Shown one piece after another: positions 8,875 through 17,290 of a stretch of DNA of 64,000 nucleotides. Under the pieces are notes generated by a model. It saw only the letters and a list, made by a program, of their open reading frames with translations. It was not told where the DNA came from and did no database searches. The stretch comes from Pelotomaculum isophthalicicum JI (GTDB lineage Bacteria > Bacillota > Desulfotomaculia > Desulfotomaculales > Pelotomaculaceae). Within the stretch, counting starts at the first letter, position 1. Every line of letters begins with the position of its first letter. The stretch lies in NCBI RefSeq assembly GCF_029478095.1, contig NZ_JAKOAV010000010.1, positions 1 through 64,000 of the forward strand. Reading direction: 5' to 3'. The translations under genes and the position numbers were made by a program.

Positions 8875-9621
8875 CTATACACATAACATCCCGCCATCCA
8901 CGTTTATGGTCTGCCCAGTGATATATCCGGCCACATCAGAAGCAAGAAACGCCACCAACTCGGCCACTTCTTCCGGACAACCGAACCTGTTTAACGGAAT
9001 CTGTTCCAGCATTTTTCCTTTAACATTCTCCGCGAGCGCCATAGTCATCTCCGTGTCGATATAACCAGGCGCAACAGCGTTAACAGTGATATTTCGTGAG
9101 CCAAGCTCTTTGGCCATGGCCTTCGTCAGGCCAATCAGACCCGCTTTAGCCGCGCTGTAATTCGCCTGGCCGCTGTTACCGGTCAAACCGACTACCGAAC
9201 TGATATTTATAATGCGTCCGTAGTGGTTCTTAAACATATTTTTAGCGGCGATTTTTATACAATTGAAAGCTCCCTTCAGGTTTGCCCCGAGAACCGCGTC
9301 CCATTCCGCTTCTTTCATGCGAAAAACAACGTTATCCCTGGTTATGCCGGCGTTGTTCACCAGGATATCAATTTTCCCGAACTCCGCCAGGGCTGCTTTT
9401 ACCATGGTTTCTACTTCTGCTTGACTGGATACGTCGGCCTGGTAGACCAGCGCACGTCCGCCGGCGCTTCTGATGGTTTCCGCCACTTCCGCCGCCGCGT
9501 CGGCCCTGCCCGCGTAATTTATCAACACCGCCGCCCCTTTTTCCGCTAAATTAAGGGCGATAGCCCGTCCAATACCGCGGGAAGCTCCGGTGACAATGGC
9601 AGTTCTGCCGTTAAGAACCAT
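8875..9621 (-). CDS. fabG: 3-oxoacyl-ACP reductase (FabG)
   Basis: An NADPH-dependent short-chain dehydrogenase that reduces 3-ketoacyl-ACP. The nucleotide-binding motif is TGASRGIG (residues 11-18), the NNAG motif is at about 89-92, and the catalytic residues are S142, Y155 and K159 (NYSAAKAG). The C-terminus TGQTINVDGGM is the family standard. The start at 9621 is preferred over the frame start at 9678 because GGGGAGGTTGG precedes it and it falls immediately after the fabD stop at 9623. The length of 248 is normal. Confidence 0.95.
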   Translation of the reverse strand: MVLNGRTAIVTGASRGIGRAIALNLAEKGAAVLINYAGRADAAAEVAETIRSAGGRALVYQADVSSQAEVETMVKAALAEFGKIDILVNNAGITRDNVVFRMKEAEWDAVLGANLKGAFNCIKIAAKNMFKNHYGRIINISSVVGLTGNSGQANYSAAKAGLIGLTKAMAKELGSRNITVNAVAPGYIDTEMTMALAENVKGKMLEQIPLNRFGCPEEVAELVAFLASDVAGYITGQTINVDGGMLCV

Positions 9622-9622
9622 T

Positions 9623-10564
9623 TTAGCCAACCTCCCCGACAAGCGCAAGGGCTTTTTCCAAAGAAGCCGGGTCTTCAATATTGCATACTTGCAAATCCCG
9701 GCTAATTTTCTTCACCAGACCGCTCAAGACCTTGCCGGGACCAATCTCGACAACGGTTGTCACTCCGGCGGAAACGAGCCGGCGTACACTCTCCTCCCAG
9801 CGAACCGGACTGTAGACCTGGCGAACCAATAAAGCCCTAACATCCTCCCCGGTGCGGACAAAATCAGCAGTAACATTTGCCACCACCGGCACATCCGGAT
9901 CAGTGACAGATGTTTTGTCCAGGTCAGCAGCCAGTCTTTCACCGGCAGGCTTCATCATGCTTGAATGAAAGGGGGCGCTAACCGTCAAGGGTATAAAACG
10001 CTTGGCCCCGGCTTCCTTGGCCAGCAGCCCGGCAGCCTTTAATCCGTTGTTATCCCCTGCCACAACCACCTGGCCGGGACAGTTCAAGTTTACCGCCTCG
10101 ACAATTCCAGCGTTGGAAGCTTTCCGGCATACTTCCTGGACCTCTTCGCCGGACAGTCCCATGACAGCGGCCATCCCTCCCTCACCGAGGGGAACAGCTT
10201 CCTGCATGTACTGGCCCCGCTTGCGCACCAGCCGCACAGCATCTTCAAAGGATAACGATCCCGCAGCCACCAGGGCGCTGTATTCACCCAGACTATGCCC
10301 CGCCACGGCTGATGCCGCCAAACCGCCTGCCTTTTTCATCACTTCCAGGCAGGCCACACTGACAGTCAGAACCGCCGGCTGGGTGTTGATCGTTTTGTTC
10401 AATTCCGCTTCCGGCCCGGCAAAGCACATTTCAGAAATAGAAAACCCCAGAGCCTGGTCAGCCTTTTCAAAAACAGCGCGAGCTTCCGGATAGTTTTCGT
10501 AAAACTCCCGGCCCATCCCCACACTTTGAGAGCCCTGGCCTGGAAAGACAAAAGCCACTTTCAA
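9623..10564 (-). CDS. fabD: Malonyl-CoA:ACP transacylase (FabD)
   Basis: FabD transfers malonyl from CoA to ACP to supply the elongation substrate. It has 313 residues. The active-site serine S91 is in GHSLGEYSAL, the catalytic histidine H200 is in SAPFHSSMM, the substrate arginine R116 lies in the VRKRGQYMQ region, and the N-terminal FPGQGSQ forms part of the oxyanion hole. Its start overlaps the fabK stop by 4 bp (start 10564, fabK end 10561), indicating translational coupling. Confidence 0.96.
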   Translation of the reverse strand: MKVAFVFPGQGSQSVGMGREFYENYPEARAVFEKADQALGFSISEMCFAGPEAELNKTINTQPAVLTVSVACLEVMKKAGGLAASAVAGHSLGEYSALVAAGSLSFEDAVRLVRKRGQYMQEAVPLGEGGMAAVMGLSGEEVQEVCRKASNAGIVEAVNLNCPGQVVVAGDNNGLKAAGLLAKEAGAKRFIPLTVSAPFHSSMMKPAGERLAADLDKTSVTDPDVPVVANVTADFVRTGEDVRALLVRQVYSPVRWEESVRRLVSAGVTTVVEIGPGKVLSGLVKKISRDLQVCNIEDPASLEKALALVGEVG

Positions 10565-11514
10565 GATTTTTTCACCACCAGTTTGCTAATATTGCTAATT
10601 ACTTGTTCGGCTTCTTCCAATGTTTCTAAGATAATATCGCGGGAAGTTTGAATTTTGCCTGCCATGGCGCAAACTTGTCCGGCCATGACCGTACCGTTTT
10701 CGACATTCCCTTCAACCATGGCCGCCGCGAGGCTGCCCACGCCTAACTTTTCAAGCTCATCCGCCGGCACTCCTTTATTTTCCAGCTCCTTGTATTTCCT
10801 GGTGAACTTGTTTCGCAATGATCGCACCGGATGTCCAAGTGAAGCGCCGGTGATCGTCGTGTCTCGATCTTTGGCTTTAATAATCGCTTCTTTTACATTT
10901 GGGTGGATTGTGCATTCACTGGCACACATAAAGCGGGTACCCATTTGCACTCCCACCGCTCCCAGCGACAGCGCGGCTACAAACCCCCGGCCGTCGAAAA
11001 TGCCGCCGGCCGCTATCACCGGAATATCAACAACATCCACCACCTGCGGAACCATGGCCATGGTAGTTATATCCCCGATATGCCCCCCTGATTCCATGCC
11101 TTCGGCGATCAGGGCGTCAACACCGGTGCGGGCCAGCCTTTTCGCCAGCGCTACCGAAGATACCACCGGTATTACTTTCGTGCCCACCTCCCGCAAAGAA
11201 GGAACGTATTTGCCGGGATTTCCCGCACCTGTGGTAATCACAGCCACAGGCTCTTCCTTGAGCAGGGTCATTATGTCTTCCAAATAAGGTGAAAGCAGCA
11301 TCACATTGACGCCGAAAGGTTTTTTGGTTAATTGTCTGGCCAGAAGAATTTGCTTCCTGAGCCAATCAGCAGGCATAGTGCCCGATCCGATAATTCCGAG
11401 CCCGCCCGCTTCAGAAACCGCAGCGGCTAATTCGGCAGTGGACACTCTGGCCATACCGCCCTGAATAATAGGGTACTCAATATCCAACAAGTCACATAAT
11501 GCGGTACGGAACAA
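10561..11514 (-). CDS. fabK: Enoyl-ACP reductase II (FabK, FMN-dependent)
   Basis: FabK is a nitronate monooxygenase-like TIM-barrel flavoprotein that reduces enoyl-ACP in the last step of each elongation cycle. Family features are IEYPIIQGGMA near the N-terminus, PVIAAGGIFDGRG and GAVGVQMGTRF for FMN binding. The location inside the fab operon, in the position FabK occupies in Streptococcus and Clostridia, separates it from other members of the superfamily. The start is a TTG at 11514 after a G-rich binding site; the frame itself opens at 11535. No FabI-type reductase is present in the window. FabK-dependent bacteria are typically insensitive to triclosan (family knowledge). Confidence 0.92.
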   Translation of the reverse strand: MFRTALCDLLDIEYPIIQGGMARVSTAELAAAVSEAGGLGIIGSGTMPADWLRKQILLARQLTKKPFGVNVMLLSPYLEDIMTLLKEEPVAVITTGAGNPGKYVPSLREVGTKVIPVVSSVALAKRLARTGVDALIAEGMESGGHIGDITTMAMVPQVVDVVDIPVIAAGGIFDGRGFVAALSLGAVGVQMGTRFMCASECTIHPNVKEAIIKAKDRDTTITGASLGHPVRSLRNKFTRKYKELENKGVPADELEKLGVGSLAAAMVEGNVENGTVMAGQVCAMAGKIQTSRDIILETLEEAEQVISNISKLVVKKS

Positions 11515-11610
11515 TACCCCCCGCCCCCTGTACAATAATTTAAAATCATTTATTATAATAAAAAATAACTATAAAAAGAATATACCATAAATTTACTTAC
11601 ATGAAAAGTA

Positions 11611-12606
11611 TTACCATTTAATTACTACTGCGCCCCAGGTTAAACCCGCACCGAAACCTACCACGACAACATGGTCGCCTTTATTAATCCTGCCGCCACG
11701 TACAGCTTCTTCCAACGCCAGCGGTATTGAGGCTGTCGATGTATTACCGTACCGATCCACGTTGACCATTACCTTTTCCATAGGTACGCCTAGCCTTCTG
11801 GCAGCCGGTTCAATGATCCGGATATTCGCCTGGTGGGGGATAAAAAAGTCAACATCTGATTTATTAAGCCCGGCTTCAGCAATGACTTCTTCAGCAGCCT
11901 CCCCCATAACTCTGACCGCGAATTTAAAAACTTCCCTACCGTTCATCTGCAAATAATGAAGCCTGCTATTTAATGTATCACTGCTGGCCGGACGCCTGGA
12001 ACCCCCGGCTGGAAGCAGCAGGTGGGGTCCTCCGGAACCATCGGAGTATAGCTTGGTAGCTAAAATACCCTCCCCGGTAGATACCGGCCCTAAAACCACC
12101 GCGCCCGCGCCGTCACCAAAAAGCACACAGGTGCTCCGGTCTTTCCAGTCAATGACTCTGGACATGGTTTCGGCCCCAATCACCAGTACTCTCCGGCAGG
12201 CTCCGGCAGCGATAAACTGGCTGCCCACGGTAAGCGCGTAAATAAATCCGGTACACCCGGCCGCCAGGTCAAAGGCCCCCGCCTTTTTTTTAACTCCGAT
12301 TCGGTCCTGCACCAGGCAGGCGGTAGCCGGAAAAATCATATCCGCCGTATCTGTGGCGCAAATAACCAGATCAATTTCTTCAGGCGCTGTCCCCGCATCA
12401 GCAAGCGCCCGCCTGGCAGCATTTGAAGCCAGATCCGAAGTGGCCTGTTCCGGTCCGGCAATCCTTCTTTCGCATATTCCACTCCTGGAACGAATCCATT
12501 CGTCGCTGGTATCTACCATTTTCTCCAATTCTGTATTGGTAAGAATTCGCTCCGGTACATAGGTCCCAATCCCCAAAATTCCGGCATTAACCACTTCCCT
12601 GTGCAT
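11611..12606 (-). CDS. fabH: Beta-ketoacyl-ACP synthase III (FabH)
   Basis: FabH starts fatty acid synthesis by condensing acyl-CoA with malonyl-ACP. The triad is C118 (DLAAGCTGFIYAL), H258 (FIPHQANIR) and N288 (DRYGNTSTASIP). The ATG at 12606 gives 331 residues, the usual length, and overlaps the end of plsX by 20 bp; the frame opens further upstream at 12678, inside plsX. The gap of about 96 bp before fabK is the largest within this part of the operon and is AT-rich, so an internal promoter is possible but not demonstrated. Confidence 0.95.
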   Translation of the reverse strand: MHREVVNAGILGIGTYVPERILTNTELEKMVDTSDEWIRSRSGICERRIAGPEQATSDLASNAARRALADAGTAPEEIDLVICATDTADMIFPATACLVQDRIGVKKKAGAFDLAAGCTGFIYALTVGSQFIAAGACRRVLVIGAETMSRVIDWKDRSTCVLFGDGAGAVVLGPVSTGEGILATKLYSDGSGGPHLLLPAGGSRRPASSDTLNSRLHYLQMNGREVFKFAVRVMGEAAEEVIAEAGLNKSDVDFFIPHQANIRIIEPAARRLGVPMEKVMVNVDRYGNTSTASIPLALEEAVRGGRINKGDHVVVVGFGAGLTWGAVVIKW

Positions 12607-13615
12607 TGGCGCAATCAACCTCTTTCTTTTCGGCAAACGTAATACTATCCCTGATAGAGTCCACCAGATAATTATCAACTGATTCCATCGCTACCCTAAT
12701 CGCATTTTTTATCGCTTTAGCCGTGGATCTGCCATGGCAAATTACCGACACTCCGTTTACCCCCAATAAAGGAGCACCGCCGTATTCGGTATACTCAATC
12801 CGTCTTTGAAATCCCTTTAAGGCCGCTCCGGCTAATACAATACCTAGTTTTGCCAAAGCGCTTTTGGCAATTTCTTCTTTCATAATTTTGAAGAGAGATT
12901 CTGCCAGCCCTTCCCCCGTTTTTAAGACAATATTCCCTAGAAAACCGTCACAAACCAGTACGTGCGCGGTACCACGGAAAATATCCCTGCCCTCTACATT
13001 GCCGATAAAATTAATTCCCGCTTTTTGCAGCAACGGAAACGCCGCCAGCGTTGCTTCGTTTCCTTTAGTTTCTTCTTCACCGTTGCTCAAAAGGCCAACT
13101 CTGGGATTATCAACTCCAAGAATCTTTTGAGCATACAGGCAGCCCATCATACCGAACTGGAACAAATTATGCGGTTTACAGTCCACATTGGCTCCAATAT
13201 CCAAGAGCAGGGTGAAATCTTTCTCACTTGGCAGCACCACGGCTATAGCCGGACGGTCGATACCCTTGATCCTGCCGAGACTGAGCAAAGCTGACGTCAT
13301 GGAAGCGCCGGTGCTGCCTGCCGACACTACAGCGTCGGCTTTGCCTTCCTTGACCAACTGAGTCGCCATAACTATTGATGAATTTTTTTTACGCCGCACA
13401 GCGACAGCCGGGTGATCTCTCATCTCGATCACCTCGGGAGCGTGGACAACGTTCACCAGATCAGTTGCCGCGCAATTCCCGAGTTCGGCGCGCACCTGTT
13501 TTTCATCTCCCACCAAGGTAACAGCCACCCCATACTCTGCAACAGCCTGCAGCGCGCCCCTGACTATTTCAACCGGGGCATTGTCACCGCCCATAGCATC
13601 CACAGCGATTTTCAC
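12587..13615 (-). CDS. plsX: Phosphate acyltransferase PlsX
   Basis: PlsX converts acyl-ACP to acyl-phosphate, which PlsY uses to acylate glycerol-3-phosphate, linking fatty acid synthesis to membrane phospholipids. It is a peripheral membrane enzyme. The 342-residue protein begins MKIAVDAMGGDNAP, the family hallmark, and contains VSAGSTGASMTSALL and VCDGFLGNIVLKTGEG. It overlaps fapR upstream by 4 bp and fabH downstream by 20 bp. The gene order fapR-plsX-fab is the classic FapR-controlled arrangement of Firmicutes. Confidence 0.96.
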   Translation of the reverse strand: MKIAVDAMGGDNAPVEIVRGALQAVAEYGVAVTLVGDEKQVRAELGNCAATDLVNVVHAPEVIEMRDHPAVAVRRKKNSSIVMATQLVKEGKADAVVSAGSTGASMTSALLSLGRIKGIDRPAIAVVLPSEKDFTLLLDIGANVDCKPHNLFQFGMMGCLYAQKILGVDNPRVGLLSNGEEETKGNEATLAAFPLLQKAGINFIGNVEGRDIFRGTAHVLVCDGFLGNIVLKTGEGLAESLFKIMKEEIAKSALAKLGIVLAGAALKGFQRRIEYTEYGGAPLLGVNGVSVICHGRSTAKAIKNAIRVAMESVDNYLVDSIRDSITFAEKKEVDCANAQGSG

Positions 13616-14187
13616 TGCGGTACCTCCTCCGCTATCGCGAACACTATAAATTTACCTAAAAACACAACTTCCCCCTTAACATATGAGGAAACTTTTACCA
13701 TGTATTTATTCCCTTTATTTGATTTTATAACCGCTTTTGCCAGTACTTTTTCTCCACAGTAAACCGGCTGTTTAAAACTCACCCTGGAAATACCGGTTAA
13801 AGCCGCTTCGGCATTGATTACCGCGACGGCCAGCGAGTTAGCCTGCGCAAAAAGATAATGGCCTCTGAGAACTCCTGTTTTACTGAGCGTCATGTCGGAG
13901 GTGACATACAGGATTGACGTCCCGTTGTGACCGACATCCAAATCCAGCAGTTCCCCCACTACTTCCCCTCCGGACAGCGTCCTGGGTGGAGTTCCCTTTC
14001 CCATGGCCACATTTTTTAATCTTTGCCTGTGCTCCGGTATTTTTAATACCGTTCTGTCCAACCTAACCGTCTGTATGCTGACCTTAAGGATTTGTGCCAG
14101 ATCTTCATCGGTCAAAAAGGGGTCCCTGTCCAGATACATGGCAAGACGCCGCAATCTTTCAATTTTACCGGCACTTTCCCGAGACAC
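13612..14187 (-). CDS. fapR: FapR, malonyl-CoA-sensing repressor of lipid synthesis
   Basis: FapR represses fatty acid and phospholipid genes and is released by malonyl-CoA. The 191-residue protein has an N-terminal DeoR-like helix-turn-helix (about 1-60, DEDLAQILKVSIQTVRLDR) and a C-terminal hot-dog domain (about 75-190) with the ligand-pocket stretch LDVGHNGTSILYV. The start is a GTG at 14187 after GGGTGAGGGG. An almost perfect palindromic operator lies 29 bp upstream, overlapping its own promoter region, so autoregulation together with plsX and the fab genes is likely. Confidence 0.94.
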   Translation of the reverse strand: MSRESAGKIERLRRLAMYLDRDPFLTDEDLAQILKVSIQTVRLDRTVLKIPEHRQRLKNVAMGKGTPPRTLSGGEVVGELLDLDVGHNGTSILYVTSDMTLSKTGVLRGHYLFAQANSLAVAVINAEAALTGISRVSFKQPVYCGEKVLAKAVIKSNKGNKYMVKVSSYVKGEVVFLGKFIVFAIAEEVPQ

Positions 14188-14215
14188 AACCCCTCACCCT
14201 CAAAACTGAAATATA

Positions 14216-14238
14216 TTTTTAGTACCAGGTGCTAAAAA
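14216..14238. promoter_or_regulatory. FapR operator
   Basis: A 23-bp inverted repeat: the left arm TTTTTAGTACC and right arm GGTGCTAAAAA are complementary except for one position, around a central A. The core matches the known FapR box (TTAGTACC...GGTACTAA). It lies between fapR and a good sigma-A promoter, just downstream of the -10, a position where bound repressor would block transcription of fapR-plsX-fab. Confidence 0.85.
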
Positions 14239-14239
14239 T

Positions 14240-14268
14240 AGTATAATGTACTAGATGCCGCTTGGCAA
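14240..14268 (-). promoter_or_regulatory. Sigma-A promoter of the fapR-fab operon
   Basis: On the minus strand TTGCCA (-35, 14263-14268) and TATACT (-10, 14240-14245) are separated by 17 bp. The predicted start of transcription falls within or at the edge of the FapR operator at 14216-14238. Confidence 0.75.
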
Positions 14269-14332
14269 GCAAATGGAAAAAAATAAGCTCAAGGTCTTGC
14301 AACCTTAAAGCTTATAATAAAAATTCTTTGAC

Positions 14333-14512
14333 TTATTTCATCTCTACGACTTTTCTGGCTTTATAATACCCGCATTCCGGGCACATGTGGTGAGGCATAA
14401 TCATAGCACGGCACTGCGGGCAACTTACCAGCGCCGGTGCTTCCAGTTTCACATTGGCTGCGCGCCGTTGTCTTCCACGCTGTTTGGAAGATCTCCTTTT
14501 TGGTACTCCCAT
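14333..14512 (-). CDS. rpmF: Ribosomal protein bL32
   Basis: A 59-residue large-subunit protein. It begins MGVPKRRSSKQRGRQRRA, rich in basic residues that contact 23S rRNA, and has a four-cysteine zinc ribbon (CPQC about residues 32-35, CPEC about 45-48). The ATG at 14512 is preceded by AAGGGG; a GTG three codons upstream is less well placed. It follows the DUF177 gene by 47 bp, the widespread ylbN/yceD-rpmF pairing. Confidence 0.96.
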   Translation of the reverse strand: MGVPKRRSSKQRGRQRRAANVKLEAPALVSCPQCRAMIMPHHMCPECGYYKARKVVEMK

Positions 14513-14559
14513 TGTTAACACCCCTTACCTTTTCTCGCATTTTACCAAAATATAAATTG

Positions 14560-15069
14560 TTACTGATTAGTATCTTTCAACAACTTCTTCAAAACACTAA
14601 AACGCGGATCTGTTTCTTCGTTTGAGCAATCGCACCGGCTTTTATTAAGGTTGCAGCCGCATCTTGGACACAGCCCCTCGCAATCCTCGCGGCATAATGC
14701 TTTCATCGGCAACGAGAGAATAATGCTGTTTAAGACTTCAGGAGTGATATCAAGAATATCACCGCTGAAAGACACAACTTCCCCTTCATTGTCTTGCGAC
14801 GCTTGGGCATATGTTTCGCGAAAAGGAACTTCGAAGATGTAGTCGTATGTATCCAGGCAACGGCTGCAATTAAGAGTTAACTTGCCGGACACTTCTCCCT
14901 CGACCACTATTGTTGAGTCATTGTTAGTGGCAACCAGATTGGCTTTTACCGGACCGGGGAAATTCATACTTTCCCCCTGCAGCTCAAAAGAGGGCAATAC
15001 CGCTGACAAATTGAAAGGTTGAAAATCCCCCGGCGCCTTTTTCAGCATACCGACATCCAGTTGCAACAT
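14560..15069 (-). CDS. ylbN: DUF177 (YceD/YlbN) family protein
   Basis: A 169-residue protein of the YceD/DUF177 family, which is almost always encoded in front of rpmF and is linked to 23S rRNA accumulation and ribosome assembly in some organisms. The central CSRCL motif and the C-terminal cysteine-rich segment (CREDCEGLCPRCGCNLNKS, then CDC) suggest metal binding. The start at 15069 follows GGGGTGG with a six-base spacer; the frame opens eight codons earlier. It is the first gene of this minus-strand unit and is divergent from ylbJ, so its promoter should lie in 15070-15278. Confidence 0.88.
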   Translation of the reverse strand: MLQLDVGMLKKAPGDFQPFNLSAVLPSFELQGESMNFPGPVKANLVATNNDSTIVVEGEVSGKLTLNCSRCLDTYDYIFEVPFRETYAQASQDNEGEVVSFSGDILDITPEVLNSIILSLPMKALCREDCEGLCPRCGCNLNKSRCDCSNEETDPRFSVLKKLLKDTNQ

Positions 15070-15278
15070 AAAGTTCCACCCCATATTCAACATGAAGAAT
15101 TATATATAAGATATCGCAGCTTTGTCAAGATTTTTCCTGTCTTTCGGCAAATCAGTTTTCAATACCTTGTAAATATATGACAAACATTTTTAACCAATAC
15201 CTTAATAAAAAAACATAACCCTATGAATTAATTAATACATTTTAAATTATTAAAGGAAAGGGGTAAGGAGTGAGGAGT

Positions 15279-16526
15279 ATGATATATCCCCGTAAACTGC
15301 CAGGTCAATCAAATGATTATTATAGGCTGTTATGGACGACACTAGCGGTTCTTTTCGTGCTATCGATGGTAATTCAGCCGCGTATCGCGTTTGACGGCGC
15401 GGTTATGGGGTTAAAAACCTGGTGGAATATCGTTTTCCCTTCGCTCTTGCCTTTTTTTATCGCATCCGAACTGTTAATGAGCTTCGGGGTGGTCCATTTT
15501 ATGGGAGTGCTGCTGGAACCGGTGATGCGCCCGCTATTCAACGTGCCCGGCGCAGGCTCTTTCGTAATGGCTGTCGGCTTCAGCAGCGGCTACCCGATTG
15601 GCTCCATGGTTACCGCCAGGCTTCGCTCACAAGGGCTATGCACCAGGGTCGAGGCCGAGCGGCTGATGTCTTTTACCAATAATTCCAGCCCGCTCTTCAT
15701 GCTGGTCGCGGTCGCGGTGGGCATGTTCAACAATCCCGCGCTTGGCTGGATTATTGCCGGCGCGCATTATTTGTCCAATATTACCCTGGGTTTTATCCTG
15801 CGCTTCCATGCCCGCAACGATGTTGAACGCATACCCGAACCGTCCGCTAAAAGCAGCGGGCTGATAGGTCATGCTTTCCGGCAGTTGCTTCAAGTACAAC
15901 GGCAAGATAATCGCCCGTTGGGGAAAATTATTGGGGATGCGGTGCGCAACGCCGTTACCAACCTGCTTAACATAGGTGGATTCATCATCCTTTTCGCCGT
16001 AATCATTAAAATGCTGACTGCCGCCGGTTTTATTAACAGCCTGGCCAGTTGCCTCGGCGTCTTTCTTCTACCTTTGGGATTTTCCCCGGAGATACTGCCA
16101 GCTTTGGCCAGTGGCTTTTTTGAAATGACCATTGGCTCAAAACTGGCCAGTGAGACGACGGTCCCGTTGCTCCAACAGGTGGTTGCCGTGGGAATGATCC
16201 TGGCCTGGAGCGGTCTGTCCGTACACGCCCAGGCGGCTAGTATGATCAGCGATACTGATATCCGAATGCACCCCTTTATTATAACCCGCGTCGCCCACTG
16301 TTTTCTCGCTGGCTTGTACAGCTACATTATATTCCAATTGTGCAGCCCTTTGGAACCGGCCACTGCGGCGATGGCAACCGTGGCCAAGTGGCAGAATTTT
16401 AGTTTTATTATGTTCAACCTTAAACTATTCGGCCTTTTCATTATTTCCCTGGTGATAATAATTCTTATCGCTTTGATGCTCAATCTTGTCAGCAATATTA
16501 AGATATTGACTTGGAAAAACAAATAA
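15279..16526 (+). CDS. ylbJ: Sporulation integral membrane protein YlbJ
   Basis: A polytopic membrane protein of about 415 residues with nucleoside-recognition/Gate domains. Hydrophobic segments begin around residues 20, 50, 90, 140, 230, 270 and 390, and the glycine-rich FSSGYPIGSMVTARL segment is a family hallmark. YlbJ is expressed in the mother cell under sigma-E in Bacillus and is needed for heat-resistant spores (family knowledge). I chose ATG 15279, with AAGGAG eight bases upstream; a GTG at 15270 is possible. In many Firmicutes it neighbours coaD and rsmD; here about 9 kb of other genes separates them. Confidence 0.9.
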   Translation: MIYPRKLPGQSNDYYRLLWTTLAVLFVLSMVIQPRIAFDGAVMGLKTWWNIVFPSLLPFFIASELLMSFGVVHFMGVLLEPVMRPLFNVPGAGSFVMAVGFSSGYPIGSMVTARLRSQGLCTRVEAERLMSFTNNSSPLFMLVAVAVGMFNNPALGWIIAGAHYLSNITLGFILRFHARNDVERIPEPSAKSSGLIGHAFRQLLQVQRQDNRPLGKIIGDAVRNAVTNLLNIGGFIILFAVIIKMLTAAGFINSLASCLGVFLLPLGFSPEILPALASGFFEMTIGSKLASETTVPLLQQVVAVGMILAWSGLSVHAQAASMISDTDIRMHPFIITRVAHCFLAGLYSYIIFQLCSPLEPATAAMATVAKWQNFSFIMFNLKLFGLFIISLVIIILIALMLNLVSNIKILTWKNK

Positions 16527-16610
16527 TATTGGCTATCTTTGGTGCTGCTAGGAGTTCTATTGTCTTCCACTTATCTACGTGATATACTAATTTATGTGGA
16601 GGTGATTGAG

Positions 16611-16856
16611 GTGGAGTACCAGAATATTACTCTATCCATTCCCAAGAAAATATTGAAGAAGGTCAAGCATATAGCGGTGGAAAAAAACACGTCGGTATCC
16701 GGGTTGCTGTCACGGCACCTGGAAGATATTGTTGAAAAGGACGGAGCATACCAAAAAGCAAAAACCAACCAAATAGAGCTCATGAAAAAAGGTTTCGATT
16801 TAATATGCAAAGGCAAAGCTTCATGGACCAGGGAGGATCTGCATGAACGCAGATAA
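16611..16856 (+). CDS. Antitoxin, predicted ribbon-helix-helix type
   Basis: An 81-residue protein beginning with YQNITLSIPKKILKKVKHIA, which resembles the short strand plus two helices of ribbon-helix-helix repressors, followed by a charged C-terminal half. The start is probably the GTG at 16611, with GGAGGTGA five bases upstream; the open frame extends to 16539 but lacks a binding site there. It overlaps the PIN toxin gene by 14 bp. Antitoxin function is inferred from size, fold and coupling to the toxin. Confidence 0.72.
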   Translation: MEYQNITLSIPKKILKKVKHIAVEKNTSVSGLLSRHLEDIVEKDGAYQKAKTNQIELMKKGFDLICKGKASWTREDLHERR

Positions 16857-17280
16857 GGGGCGTCAATTCGTCGACACGAACGTTTTTGTGTATGCATATG
16901 ACAAAGAAAATGGAATAAAACAAAACCTGGCCCGGAAGTTAATAACCAATCTTTGGGAAAACAACAGGGGATGCGTCAGCATACAGGTTTTGCAGGAACT
17001 TTACGTAACGGTGACAAAAAAAGCGTCAACCCCCTTGCCGCCTGAGACGGCGTTAAAGATTATCTCTGATTTGGGTGAATGGACCCATCATGTCCCTGGT
17101 GTCGGGGATATAATTGAAGCCGTTTATTTTCAACAAAAGTACGGTATTTCTTTCTGGGATGCAATGATTATAAACAGCGCCTGTAAAACCGGCTGCACCG
17201 TCCTTTGGACGGAAGATTTGAACAGCGGACAGGTTTATGGGAACGTAACGGTTCAAAACCCGTTTGACCGGAAAGACTGA
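16843..17280 (+). CDS. PIN-domain ribonuclease toxin (VapC-like)
   Basis: A 145-residue PIN protein. The first acidic residue is in FVDTNVFVYAYD, a conserved glutamate follows in VSIQVLQELYV, and the C-terminal acidic pair is in ISFWDAMIINSA and VLWTEDLNSG, which is the usual four-acid arrangement. It is encoded downstream of and overlapping a putative antitoxin. The sequence differs clearly from the PIN toxin at 4717-5133, so the two modules are not a recent duplication. It is convergent with the anti-sigma gene. Confidence 0.82.
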   Translation: MNADKGRQFVDTNVFVYAYDKENGIKQNLARKLITNLWENNRGCVSIQVLQELYVTVTKKASTPLPPETALKIISDLGEWTHHVPGVGDIIEAVYFQQKYGISFWDAMIINSACKTGCTVLWTEDLNSGQVYGNVTVQNPFDRKD

Positions 17281-17290
17281 AAAATAGCTC

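Noticed and set aside
4717-17280. The two PIN toxin-antitoxin pairs as a recent duplication
   Set aside because: The toxins share only the fold motifs and the antitoxins belong to different families (Phd/YefM-like versus ribbon-helix-helix-like).
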